A DNA stretch of 64,000 nucleotides from Rhizobium tropici CIAT 899. Lineage in GTDB: Bacteria; Pseudomonadota; Alphaproteobacteria; Rhizobiales; Rhizobiaceae. The stretch is from positions 124,001-188,000 of the forward strand of contig NC_020060.1 in the NCBI RefSeq assembly GCF_000330885.1. The letters are read 5' to 3'. A program made the translations under genes and the position numbers. The notes beneath the pieces are model-generated. The model made no database searches. It saw only the letters and a program-made list of their open reading frames with translations, and was not told the DNA's origin. Shown piece after piece: positions 34,126 through 43,475 of the stretch. Every line of letters starts with the position of its first letter. Within the stretch, counting starts at the first letter, position 1.

Positions 34126-36570
34126 ATGACTGATACGAGAGCATTGCTCGATAATATGACCTTGGCCGAGCAGGTCTCGCTACTTTCCGGCGATACGTTC
34201 TGGTCTTTACCGCCCATCGACCGCCTAGGGATAGGGAGATTGCGCTTGACGGACGGCCCCAACGGCGCCCGCGGGGCGGGGTCTTTTGTCGGGGGTGTGA
34301 CTGCAGCGGCTTTCCCGGTAGGCATTGCCATCGGAGCGAGTTGGAACCCGGACCTAGCCAGGGAAATCGGCAGTGCGCTAGGTGACGAGGTTCTTTCCAA
34401 AGGGGCCCATGTCTCGCTGGCGCCGACCGTTAACATCCAGCGCAGCGTCACAAACGGCCGAAACTTTGAGTGTTTCTCTGAGGATCCGATACTGACGGCG
34501 GAACTTGCCGTCGGCTATATCGAAGGTCTGCAGTCCAAGAAAGTGGGTGCCACGATAAAACATTTCGCTGGCAACGAGTCCGAGATCGAACGTACAACCA
34601 TCTCTTCAGATATCGATGAACGCACTCTGCGCGAAGTCTACCTAATACCCTTTGAGGCGGCGGTGAAGCGGGCAAAGGTCTGGGCCGTGATGTCTTCATA
34701 TAACAAACTAAACGGTACTTACACGGCGGAAAGCCATTGGCTGTTGAACGAGGTACTGCGCGGTGGCTGGGGTTTTAACGGCGTGGTGATGTCGGACTGG
34801 TTCGGCTCGCGTTCGACCGCACCCACCGTGAATGCTGGGCTGGATTTGGAGATGCCGGGCCCGACCCGCGACCGCGGCTCCAAGCTTCTGGCGGCGATCG
34901 ACGCGGGCGAGGTAAGTGTCGAGACCGTCCGCGCCTGTGTGCACAATATCCTGACCCTGATGGAACGCACCGGCGCAATCAATGATCATCGCGAGTTTAA
35001 GGAGTACGCCATTAATCGGCCGGAACATAGGGCACTCATCAGGCGCGCGGGAGCGGAAAGCGCAGTTCTGCTACAGAATGACGGCATCCTGCCATTGGCT
35101 CAGCAAGGTACGGTCGCCATCATTGGACCCAATGCCAAGATCGCGCAGATTATGGGAGGCGGCTCGGCGCAGTTGAACCCCCACTATGTCGTCAGTCCGT
35201 GGCAGGGGCTGGCGGACGCCCTGGGTGAGGAGAACGTGTTCTACGCTCAAGGTTGCAGCAACTATCGGTTTCAGCCGCTGATCGAAAACCCGACAACCTT
35301 CGAATTTTTCCAAGGGAGGGAGCTTGCTGGCGAGCCCGTGAAGGTTATCGAGGAACCGTCGAGCCTCGGTGTATGGTTGCCCCCCGTGGCCGGGGGCACC
35401 GTGGATCCGCATCGCTTTTCCGCCCGAATGCGCACCGTCTTCACAGCCTCAGAAGCCGGCGGCTATCGCGTCGGCCTGACCTCGGCGGGGCTTGGCCGTG
35501 TCTATGTGGACGGCAGGCTTGTGGTGGACGCCTGGGCTTCCTGGACACGTGGTACCACATTCTTTGAAGAAGGCTGCGAGGAGGTCGTGGGTGAAATCAC
35601 GCTCGAAGCCGGCCGTAAATACGAGGTCGTCGCCGAGTACGCCCGGCACGATCACGTCAACCTCTATATCGCCGCAGTTCGGGTAGGAATAGGCAGGTTT
35701 TCGGCCGAAGCGGAGATTGCCGAGGCAGCAGCCGTCGCCGCGAAGGCTGATCATGCGGTAGTCTTCGTGGGCAGAACGGGCGACTGGGATACCGAGGGCT
35801 CCGATCTCCGCGGCATTGCGCTTCCTGGTCTGCAGGACCAGCTTGTTGAGGCGGTAATTGCGGCCAATCCGAACACGATTGTCGTCCTGCAAACTGGTGG
35901 ACCGGTGGAAATGCCCTGGCTTTCCAGTGCTCGTGCAGTACTGCAATGCTGGTATCCCGGCCAGGAAGCTGGCAACGCGATCGCCGATGTCCTCCTCGGC
36001 AAGGCCGAGCCCTCGGGCCGACTGGCACAGACCTTCCCCGTGCGCTGGGCTGACAATCCCACACATACCGAGGATGACGCGGTCTATCCAGGCAAGAATG
36101 GCCATGTGCGATATGACGAAGGTGTGTTCGTTGGATATCGGCACTACGATCGCCAGGACATTAAGCCACTGTTCCCCTTCGGTCATGGTCTTGGTTATTC
36201 AAGCTTTGCGATGTCAGACCTGACGGTAGGGCTGCCGGATGCTGCCGGCGCGGTGACAGTGACACTGGGATTGACCAACGTCAGCGAGCGGCCAGGTTCG
36301 GCAGTGGTGCAAATCTATGTCGGCGATGTTGAAGCATCTGTACCCAGACCGGTCAAAGAACTGAAAGCCTTCTCGAAAATCGCCCTGGAACCCGGTGAGA
36401 AACGAAGGCTCAGTTTCATTCTTGACGCCCGAACATTTGCCTTCTTCGACACGACCGAGCGGTGCTGGCGGATAGAGACGGGGGGATTTGCAGTTATGGC
36501 TGGGTTCTCGGCCACCGACATCCGTTTGAGTGGAACTGTCACGCAAAAGGGCGCTGTCTTAGCGCTCTAA
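34126..36570 (+). CDS. GH3 beta-glucosidase with PA14 domain
   Basis: 814 residues from ATG 34126 (GAGGAAGCAGAGAAG upstream; the frame is open from 33934). Glycoside hydrolase family 3: N-terminal barrel with RLTDGPNGARG and IKHFAGNESE, and the catalytic Asp in GVVMSDWFGS (about residue 223). A second alpha/beta domain follows, interrupted by a PA14 insert near residues 425-525 (FTASEAGGYRVGLTSAGLGR, VYVDGRLVVDAW). It ends in a fibronectin-III-like domain (AVVQIYVGD, FSKIALEPGEKRRLSF). No signal peptide, so it probably cleaves imported glucosides in the cytoplasm. It could release an aglycone for the neighbouring pathway. Confidence 0.92.
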   Translation: MTDTRALLDNMTLAEQVSLLSGDTFWSLPPIDRLGIGRLRLTDGPNGARGAGSFVGGVTAAAFPVGIAIGASWNPDLAREIGSALGDEVLSKGAHVSLAPTVNIQRSVTNGRNFECFSEDPILTAELAVGYIEGLQSKKVGATIKHFAGNESEIERTTISSDIDERTLREVYLIPFEAAVKRAKVWAVMSSYNKLNGTYTAESHWLLNEVLRGGWGFNGVVMSDWFGSRSTAPTVNAGLDLEMPGPTRDRGSKLLAAIDAGEVSVETVRACVHNILTLMERTGAINDHREFKEYAINRPEHRALIRRAGAESAVLLQNDGILPLAQQGTVAIIGPNAKIAQIMGGGSAQLNPHYVVSPWQGLADALGEENVFYAQGCSNYRFQPLIENPTTFEFFQGRELAGEPVKVIEEPSSLGVWLPPVAGGTVDPHRFSARMRTVFTASEAGGYRVGLTSAGLGRVYVDGRLVVDAWASWTRGTTFFEEGCEEVVGEITLEAGRKYEVVAEYARHDHVNLYIAAVRVGIGRFSAEAEIAEAAAVAAKADHAVVFVGRTGDWDTEGSDLRGIALPGLQDQLVEAVIAANPNTIVVLQTGGPVEMPWLSSARAVLQCWYPGQEAGNAIADVLLGKAEPSGRLAQTFPVRWADNPTHTEDDAVYPGKNGHVRYDEGVFVGYRHYDRQDIKPLFPFGHGLGYSSFAMSDLTVGLPDAAGAVTVTLGLTNVSERPGSAVVQIYVGDVEASVPRPVKELKAFSKIALEPGEKRRLSFILDARTFAFFDTTERCWRIETGGFAVMAGFSATDIRLSGTVTQKGAVLAL

Positions 36571-37172
36571 TCGTGCAGAGAATCAAAGACTACGTTTGGT
36601 GGTGGTTGAGTCCTAAAATGAGCGCAGTGCGGTGAAGCTCGGTGAATGAGTGAAAGAATGGCTCAAGACGGGCGATATTGTCACCGACAGGAAGGATACC
36701 GACCTTCATAGGCGGCGAAGATGGCGTCGGAAGCGTTGGCGGACACGTTCGCGACAGCGTCGGTCCTACAATTTTTTTGATGCCTTTCGCAGTCTCTCGA
36801 ACTGAGCTCACGCTTGTCGCGAGATCGGAATCGTCAATCGTATCGAGGGCTGCCACATTCTCGTGCAGTTCGGCTCGACCGATCTCCTTCAGGACATATG
36901 TATCGAGCAGAAATTTCAAGCTTAGTCATCCAGCGCGCTACGATCGGGAGCACCGATCGACACGAGCGATATCGTATCCACCGTGCGAAGATTGCGGGCA
37001 GCAAACTTGGATCTCGATGGCCCAACCCTGATCATTCCTGGCAATGCGAAATCTTGTTTTCGGACGCGGAGCCACGGACAGACGCCGTCGCTCTGTGCGG
37101 AAACTTGAGCCTGCAGCCCTCTCCAGGTATCTATCGGTCGAGAGCGCAAAATTACAGGCACAGGATGCGGCG
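36571..37172. other. Eroded stretch holding a toxin remnant
   Basis: About 600 bp with only the VapC remnant (36590-36919) recognisable. No intact antitoxin partner is seen upstream of it. Confidence 0.5.
36590..36919 (-). pseudogene. VapC-like PIN-domain toxin remnant
   Basis: The minus strand from TTG 36919 reads KFLLDTYVLKEIGRAELHEN then DLATSVSSVRETAKGIKK, a clear PIN-domain (VapC) start in which Asn of DTNVL is replaced by Tyr. Family-like sequence then moves to another frame (NVSANASDAIFAAYEGR), returns (ILPVGDNIAR), and the C terminus with the last acidic residues is lost. Two frame changes and truncation mean no active RNase. Confidence 0.75.
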
Positions 37173-37430
37173 ATGCTGAAAACCGACACCCGCCAAGCAA
37201 ATTGGCGCCGTGCTAATCCAGCGAAATATGATGCTCATCTTGCTGTACAGCGAGCCGTAAAGGCAGGCGAGCTGGAAAAGCAAACATGTGAGGTCTGCGG
37301 GATTGAAACGGTCGACGCCCATCATGATCAATACGACGACCCTTTAAAGGTGCGCTGGTTATGCCGACGGCATCACACAAGGCTTCACCACTACGGCGAG
37401 GATATGTTTCCGATCAGGAATGGCCTTTAG
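37173..37430 (+). CDS. Small HNH/zinc-finger-like protein
   Basis: 85 residues from ATG 37173 (AGGA nearby). CEVCGIETVDAHHDQYDDPL followed by KVRWLCRRHHTRLHH gives a Cys2 ... HH ... Cys/His arrangement like a small HNH or zinc-ribbon protein of phage or mobile elements. The N-terminal part (TRQANWRRANPAKYDAHLAV) is basic. Function unknown; DNA binding is plausible. The frame is open to 37044, but that part lacks similarity to any family I know. Confidence 0.6.
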   Translation: MLKTDTRQANWRRANPAKYDAHLAVQRAVKAGELEKQTCEVCGIETVDAHHDQYDDPLKVRWLCRRHHTRLHHYGEDMFPIRNGL

Positions 37431-37607
37431 GTGCGGTCCGCCGATCGCTCTTGATTTCAGTTGGCGTTCCCGCGTGACTTGATGTCTAGCAACGCGATGA
37501 AGGCGCACATTGCTTGTTGCGTAACTTCCGCCATGTGATGATTTCGTTCGACTGCCCTCCGGATAGGATTGACGCGAAGGCATTGCCCTCGCGCCCTTCT
37601 CTACCAC

Positions 37608-38606
37608 TCAGTCCAACAGGCTAAGATGTAGTGGCTCAGGAAAATACGCGAAGCCCTCTCCCGCTATGCCAACGTGCCCGTAGCCCGGCCATGGGAAGTG
37701 GTAGGACATGAAGGGTATTCTATTGGAGGCCAGCATTTTCAGAATGCGCACACGCGATTGAGCTGACAGTTTGGGATCGGTATCGAACGCAAATTCCATC
37801 AAAGGCTTTTCGAACAGAAGCACAGGATGATGAGTGAGGTCGCCGCCATAGCACATTGTCTTTCCTGCTGACTCAATCATAAAGCAGCTATGGCCGAGTG
37901 TGTGTCCAGGAGCGCTAATGGCATGAATACCAGGAAGAAACTCTTGTTCGTCCTGGAAAAAAACCATGCGGTCCCGCACGGGTTTGAGGTTGTGGATCGC
38001 GGCTTTAACTAGACCGTTGAGATCGCCTCCAAGTTTTTTCTCGTCGGTCCAGAAATCGTAGTCGGTTTGGCTGATGTACACCTGGGCATTTGGAAACGTT
38101 GGTTTCCCGTCGTCGCCCCAGATTCCGCCGACGTGGTCCCAATGAGCATGCGAACAGACGACAGCGTCAATATCTTCCAGCGCAATATTCGCGGCGGCCA
38201 AGCAAGACTTGAGACGGCCAGTCGTCGGGCCAAATTGCTTAAGCGATCCCATCCCCGTGTCGAACAAAATCAGCTTGCCACCGATGTTTACGACAGGTGC
38301 GTTCTGAGCGAGAACGACCTCATCCGTGGGCAGGAAGCTGTGGTTTAGCATGGATCTTATCTCGTCGGCCGGCACGCCGAGAAAGCTTTGTGTCGGGTCG
38401 CCGAGCGGAAGTGGGCCGTCTGATACGATGGTTACCTGGGCGTCCCCAATGGCAAATCGATAAAAGTCCGGAGCTTGTGCCCCGGAAACGGGGCTCGCCC
38501 CAGCGTGAGCCGCTACACTGTTCGCACCCAAAACGGCTCCACTCAAAGCAGCTCCCCCTGCCAATAGTAAGTTGCGGCGGTCGATCTCGAAACGTTCATT
38601 TCCCAT
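37608..38606 (-). CDS. Tat-exported metallo-beta-lactamase-fold hydrolase
   Basis: 332 residues from ATG 38606 (GGGGAGGAG upstream; open frame to 38735). The N terminus FEIDRRNLLLAGGAALSGAV has a twin-arginine signal (DRRNLLL). Zinc ligands: SHAHWDHVGG, His in APGHTLGHSC, Asp in YGGDLTHHP and MSYHFPWPGYGH. The mature part is a paralogue of the cytoplasmic 30171-31064 protein, sharing FDTGMG, FGPTTGRL and DTDPKLSA. Folding and metal loading before export explain the Tat route. I found no operator copy upstream, so it may be expressed independently. Confidence 0.88.
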   Translation of the reverse strand: MGNERFEIDRRNLLLAGGAALSGAVLGANSVAAHAGASPVSGAQAPDFYRFAIGDAQVTIVSDGPLPLGDPTQSFLGVPADEIRSMLNHSFLPTDEVVLAQNAPVVNIGGKLILFDTGMGSLKQFGPTTGRLKSCLAAANIALEDIDAVVCSHAHWDHVGGIWGDDGKPTFPNAQVYISQTDYDFWTDEKKLGGDLNGLVKAAIHNLKPVRDRMVFFQDEQEFLPGIHAISAPGHTLGHSCFMIESAGKTMCYGGDLTHHPVLLFEKPLMEFAFDTDPKLSAQSRVRILKMLASNRIPFMSYHFPWPGYGHVGIAGEGFAYFPEPLHLSLLD

Positions 38607-39220
38607 TTCACTCCTCCCCATTTGTAAAAATGCGTCTGCAGACCGCGCTTGTCTTGCGACGGATTTCGGCTTTGTCTGCATCGGAAAGGTATCAAGTGGC
38701 AGGTCTAGGACAATTGAATTGCAAGTCCATTTCAATGAGCATCGCTCAACAAATGATCTCGCTCGGACCTGCGATTCATCAATCGAAACAACCGGTTTCG
38801 GGGTACCGCGTTGGTCCGGCCATCAGATCTCGTTGGCTTTCGGTGAGTTCGAAAGAACTCTTGGCTCCCTGACTGCGGGACGCGGCTCGCATCCGAATAT
38901 CGGCAAGATTATCGTGGATCGCCTTGGCTGCCTCATTGTTATGTGAGTGGCTCTGCGTCAGGTCGCCAACGGTGTTCATTAAGCGGTCGGAGGATAGATG
39001 TTACCTCTTCCCTCGAAGAGCGCACCGCTCCTGAGGAAGAAGCCACGGAAAACCGCGAGGACGTAACGATCTTCGGGTGGGCGCTACATTTCTTCCCGGG
39101 CATATTGCGGAGCCAGCAGCATGCTTCTGAAGCGCGTTGCCAGCCCGGCATTCCGCCTTATCCGACATGGTTACGACCGTAGAATGGCCGAGTTCTCTAC
39201 CGGCCGCCTACGGTCGCACG
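38607..39220. other. Gene-poor stretch
   Basis: About 610 bp upstream of the exported hydrolase and downstream of the TRAP permease gene. Short frames on either strand show no known family or ribosome site. No operator copy found. Confidence 0.45.
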
Positions 39221-41086
39221 TCATAGGAAGCCGATCGAGATCCAGGGCACCGCTGCGACGATCGCAAGCCCGAGAAGCAGGGCGATCATGTACCCCCACA
39301 GCGGCTTTATGCCTTCCACTGGGTTCACACGGCCGATTGCACAGGCGGCATAATAACCGACGCCGAACGGCGGGAGGAACAAGCCCACTCCCATGGCGAG
39401 AATGACCACGATCGAATAGTGCACGTCGTGGATCCCTAATCCCTTGGCGATCGGAAATACCAGGGGTGCGAACAGAACCACCGCGGGAATGCCTTCCAGC
39501 ACGCTACCGAGCACAATGAACGCGACGATCGACACGATCATAAAGATCGGCGCTCCCCCGGATAGACCCGCCATCGTCTGAACCAGCCCACGCGAAAAAC
39601 CCGATTGAGTCAGGCACCAGGCCACAGCCGTTGCCGCCGCGATGATGAAAAGGATGGCTCCGGACAAGACCGCCGTTTCCACCAGCATCGGACCCACCCG
39701 CTTCCAGTCGAACCGGCGGTAAATGAGGAGGCCTGCCAGCAGCGAGTAGGCAATGCCGATTGTCGAGACTTCCGTGGCGGTAGCAACGCCTTCGACAACC
39801 GCTGTACGGATGATAAAAGGTAGGGCCAAAGCCGGAAGCGCAATCAGGAATGTGCGAAAGATCTCCCTGGCTGGCGGCTTGCGAAAACCCGACATGTCCT
39901 CGTTGCGATAGCGCCACCAGACGACAACGCAAAGCATCAATCCGCAGACGAACGCCGGCAAAAGACCGCCTATGAACAGGGCCGAAATCGATACGCTCGT
40001 AACCGATCCGATGGTAATCAATACGAGGCTCGGCGGGATCGTCTCCGTCTGCGCACCCGTAGCCGCAAGCAGGGCCACGAGATCGCCGGGCTTTGATCCT
40101 CTCGCTTTCATCTCCGGGAACAGTGCCGGGGCGACAGCAGCCATGTCGGCGGTCTTCGAACCCGATATCCCAGACACCAGATACATTGCCGCGACGAGGA
40201 CGTAACACAGGCCGCCTCTGACATGTCCGAGCAAGGACGCCAGGAAGTTCAGCATCGCTTTTGCCATGCCCGTAACCTCCATCAGCATACCCAGCAGCAC
40301 GAACAGCGGGACCGCTAGGAGGAGAAGATGCGACATTCCCTCATCAAGCCGACCCGCGATCACGCTTATCGGACGGCTCGTACCCAGAGCCACATAACTG
40401 ATGGCAGCGAGAGCGAACACGAACGCGATTGGTACGCCGCTCAGCACACCTAGTGCGATGAAGACTACGAAGAAAAGCACGAGGTTCCAGTTGCCCATCG
40501 CCATGATCAACGGTTTCGCCGCAATCGCCAACCCTATCAAGCATGCGGCTACAAGGACCCCGATCAGGAAATCGCTCAGCGTGATGCGCTGAAGGGCATT
40601 GGTCACGCCAAGGATAAGCATCAGGCCAAGTCCGATCGGAAGACCAAAAGAACGCCATGCGACCGAAACTTCCATCGCGGGAGTGACGACCGGAACTTCA
40701 TGAAGAGCGTAGGCCGTGGCCTTGGGCAGAAGAAGCACGCAGACCGAAAGGCAAAAGACAAGTGCAGCCACCTCCAGTCTTGCCCTTACGACGGGCGGCA
40801 TCGCGTCCGCGATAACGCCCATCCTCATGTGCTGTCCGCGGTGAAAAGCGAGGACCGCGCCCACGATCGAAAGCCAGAGGAACAACATGGAGGCGAGCTC
40901 ATCCGACCAGATGAGCGGCTCGCCCCATGCATAGCGGGCGAAGACGCCCGCCGACAGCACGAGTACCTCGACAACAACAAGTGCTGCGGCGATCAATTCA
41001 ATCAGGCGCACCAGGCGCGTTTCAGCTTTCGCCAGGACTGGCCACGCGCCGATCACCGGGGGGCTGACATTTTCAGAAGTAGCCAT
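39221..41086 (-). CDS. TRAP transporter permease, fused DctQ-DctM
   Basis: 621 residues, very hydrophobic. Residues 1 to about 175 are the small DctQ-type subunit (YAWGEPLIWSDELASMLFLW is its signature region). From about 185 on it is the large DctM subunit with some 12 membrane segments (GMLMEVTGMAKAMLNFLASL, SGISGSKTADMAAVAPALFP). It imports a sugar acid or similar carboxylate by sodium- or proton-coupled transport. Fusion of the two subunits is known in the family. It starts 9 bp after the DctP gene, with GAGGCG before ATG 41086. Confidence 0.92.
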   Translation of the reverse strand: MATSENVSPPVIGAWPVLAKAETRLVRLIELIAAALVVVEVLVLSAGVFARYAWGEPLIWSDELASMLFLWLSIVGAVLAFHRGQHMRMGVIADAMPPVVRARLEVAALVFCLSVCVLLLPKATAYALHEVPVVTPAMEVSVAWRSFGLPIGLGLMLILGVTNALQRITLSDFLIGVLVAACLIGLAIAAKPLIMAMGNWNLVLFFVVFIALGVLSGVPIAFVFALAAISYVALGTSRPISVIAGRLDEGMSHLLLLAVPLFVLLGMLMEVTGMAKAMLNFLASLLGHVRGGLCYVLVAAMYLVSGISGSKTADMAAVAPALFPEMKARGSKPGDLVALLAATGAQTETIPPSLVLITIGSVTSVSISALFIGGLLPAFVCGLMLCVVVWWRYRNEDMSGFRKPPAREIFRTFLIALPALALPFIIRTAVVEGVATATEVSTIGIAYSLLAGLLIYRRFDWKRVGPMLVETAVLSGAILFIIAAATAVAWCLTQSGFSRGLVQTMAGLSGGAPIFMIVSIVAFIVLGSVLEGIPAVVLFAPLVFPIAKGLGIHDVHYSIVVILAMGVGLFLPPFGVGYYAACAIGRVNPVEGIKPLWGYMIALLLGLAIVAAVPWISIGFL

Positions 41087-41095
41087 GTCAACGCC

Positions 41096-42112
41096 TCAGA
41101 TCAATTTGCCCGAGGTAGACTCCAGCAACGCCCATGCTTCCTCGCCAAAACGCCCCTTCCAATCGGAGTAGAACGACGAAGCTTGCAGCGTCGCGCGGAA
41201 CTTGGAAACATCGACGTCGATAAATTCAAGACCCTTGCTCGTCAGCTCTGCCTGGAGTTCGGAATTCAGCTTTTCGACATCAGCGCGTTGCACGATAGCC
41301 GAGCGATTGATCTCGGTGACGACAATGTCACGCAAGTCCTCAGGCAGCATCTCGAAGTTGTCCCGATTGGCGAGAATCCAGAAGCCGTCCCACATATGGT
41401 TGGTCCGGGAGAGATACTTTTGAACCTCGTACATCTTGGCAAAGTAAATGCCAGCGAGCGGGTTTTCGAGACCGTCGGCGACGTGGGTCTGGAGTGCGGA
41501 ATAAGTTTCGCCCCATGGAATCGACGTCGGCGCGGCGCCGAGAGACTTGAAAAGCGATGTCCAGAGCGGCGCAGGAGGCACGCGGATCTTGAAGCCCTTG
41601 AGGTCCTCGGGCGACTTGATCGGTTTCCCGATCGAGGTCGTCTGCCGAAAGCCGTTGTCCCACATCTTCTCGAAGGCGATCAGGTTGACCGTCTCAAAAG
41701 CCGTCCGGATGCTCCGGCCGAGCTCACCATCCACCGACTTCCACACGTGCGCGTAGTCGGGGTAGGCAAATCCTACACCGGTGATGGCCGCCGGCGGGAC
41801 GAGTGTCGCTGCGATGAGGCCTGTCTGCGCAAGAAGGTCCAGGCCACCTGATCGAAGCTGGCTGAGCATATCAGCATCGGTGCCGAGCTGGCTCGCGGGG
41901 AACACTTGAATGCTCACGCGGCCGTCTGTCTGCTGGCTGATCTTGTCGGAAGCCTCGGTCATCCGCGTGTTGAGCGGATGATCAACCGGCATGATGTTGG
42001 CGAATTTAAACGAGAATTCAGGCGAACTCGCACGCATGATGCGCGGTGCCGCAAGCGCGGCGGTCATCGCCACGGAACTCATAATAAGGGTACGGCGATT
42101 CATTCTGATCAT
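41096..42112 (-). CDS. TRAP transporter substrate-binding protein (DctP)
   Basis: 338 residues. A twin-arginine N terminus (MNRRTLIMSSVAMTAALAAP) precedes the DctP fold. KGFKIRVPPAPLW carries the arginine that salt-bridges a ligand carboxylate in this family, and GLENPLAGIYFAKMYEVQKY follows. AGAGGAGGAACCA precedes ATG 42112 (ATG 42103 also possible). The first gene of the two-gene TRAP operon; the ligand should be a carboxylate, probably a sugar acid given the DhaKL locus nearby. Confidence 0.92.
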   Translation of the reverse strand: MIRMNRRTLIMSSVAMTAALAAPRIMRASSPEFSFKFANIMPVDHPLNTRMTEASDKISQQTDGRVSIQVFPASQLGTDADMLSQLRSGGLDLLAQTGLIAATLVPPAAITGVGFAYPDYAHVWKSVDGELGRSIRTAFETVNLIAFEKMWDNGFRQTTSIGKPIKSPEDLKGFKIRVPPAPLWTSLFKSLGAAPTSIPWGETYSALQTHVADGLENPLAGIYFAKMYEVQKYLSRTNHMWDGFWILANRDNFEMLPEDLRDIVVTEINRSAIVQRADVEKLNSELQAELTSKGLEFIDVDVSKFRATLQASSFYSDWKGRFGEEAWALLESTSGKLI

Positions 42113-42449
42113 TGGTTCCTCCTCTAACCGTGTTGATCTATGTCGATGTTTTTAGGAGCCTCCAGCGCAGGCGCTCTCCTCGTAAGCGTCCTCAGTTTCT
42201 TGCAGGTTGCTTAGACCTTGGACTGATGTCGCTGAAGCCGGAAGCCTCCCACTGTGCGGCTGGACGTAAATTAGGCGCTTGCGCCAAACGTCCGCAAATG
42301 AATTGCCTCCGGCCAATGGTGAGTTGAACTCAGGCGAGTTCGGCGTGACCCGCGATGGAGGCAAAGTTTTTCTAGAAGAACGCGCCAGGCAACATGAATC
42401 CAGGTCACATGTTTTTTGCGCAAACTCTTTTGATGTGGAGGAAGCCGCC
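42113..42449. other. Divergent promoter region, TRAP operon and dehydrogenase
   Basis: About 340 bp between divergent starts. The dehydrogenase frame is open from 42279, but residues before ATG 42450 look like non-coding leader. No GntR-type operator copy is seen. Confidence 0.45.
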
Positions 42450-43475
42450 ATGCTAACCGCTTTGCATGCGAGCATGGCACTCCGGTGGGATGTGCCGGCC
42501 TATGACGTGCCAGTATCGCGGAGGAGACCGGAATTGCACCAAGCTTTAGAAACAAAGCCGAGCCCGGCACGAGGACCGGGAAAACCGACAATCGGTTTTA
42601 TCGGTCTCGGCTCGATGGGATTGCCGATGGCGTCGCATCTCCTAAAAAGCGGCTTCAGGGTCAAGGGGTTTGACATCTCGGAGAATGCTCTAAGAAGCTT
42701 CGCTGACAGTGGCGGGACTGCCTATCCAGACGCTACAGAAGCGGCCAGCGAGACCGACGTCTTGATGTTGATGGTAGTCAACATCGACCAGGCGCACCAA
42801 GCCCTCTTCGAACGGGGCGCCTTGGCAAATTCAACCAGGGCCAGCGTCGTCGTCCTGATGTCAACATGCCCTCCCGGCGAGGTTGAACAGCTCGCCGAGG
42901 CCGTTATTGCTCGCGGTCACCGGTTTCTGGATGCGCCTGTTTCCGGCGGCGTCGCCGGAGCGCGCGACGCGTCGCTCTCCATCATGGTGGCTGGCGACAG
43001 GCAAACCTATGAGATGAGCCGCAATCTTTTCGACGTGCTCGGCTCCAAGATCTATTATCTCGGAGAGCGGCCTGGCCAGGCATCGGTTGCCAAAGCAGTC
43101 AACCAGTTGCTGTGCGGCGTACACTTGGCGGCAGCGGCTGAGGCGCTGTCGCTCGCCGAAAGGGCTGGCCTCGACACCTCAACGGTACTCGAGATCGTGT
43201 CCGGCTCGGCGGCCGCCAGCTGGATGCTCAACGATCGTGGCCAGCGGATGCTTCTGGAAGACCCTGAGGTAACGAGCGCGGTAGACATTTTTGTGAAAGA
43301 TCTCGGTATCGTGCTTGCCGCCGGCTCCTCTGCCAGGGCCGCCCTGCCGCTCGCCTCCGTTGCGCATCAGTTCTTCCTTGCCGCGTCTGGGCAGGGGTCA
43401 GGCTCGGCAGATGACAGTCAGGTCATTCGTGCGTATCGGGGAATGACCGCGGGCCAGAAGGAGGCAAAGAAGTGA
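42450..43475 (+). CDS. 3-hydroxyisobutyrate/L-threonate-type dehydrogenase
   Basis: 341 residues from ATG 42450 (GGAGGAA six bases upstream). Rossmann motif GFIGLGSMGLPMASHLL, substrate motif DAPVSGGVAGARDASLSIMV and catalytic Lys in ASVAKAVNQLLCGVH define the beta-hydroxyacid dehydrogenase family, which includes 3-hydroxyisobutyrate, tartronate-semialdehyde and L-threonate dehydrogenases. The enzyme oxidises a 2- or 3-hydroxy acid with NAD(P). About 50 extra residues precede the Rossmann motif, so the real start could be later. It overlaps the hydrolase gene by 4 bp. Confidence 0.88.
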   Translation: MLTALHASMALRWDVPAYDVPVSRRRPELHQALETKPSPARGPGKPTIGFIGLGSMGLPMASHLLKSGFRVKGFDISENALRSFADSGGTAYPDATEAASETDVLMLMVVNIDQAHQALFERGALANSTRASVVVLMSTCPPGEVEQLAEAVIARGHRFLDAPVSGGVAGARDASLSIMVAGDRQTYEMSRNLFDVLGSKIYYLGERPGQASVAKAVNQLLCGVHLAAAAEALSLAERAGLDTSTVLEIVSGSAAASWMLNDRGQRMLLEDPEVTSAVDIFVKDLGIVLAAGSSARAALPLASVAHQFFLAASGQGSGSADDSQVIRAYRGMTAGQKEAKK

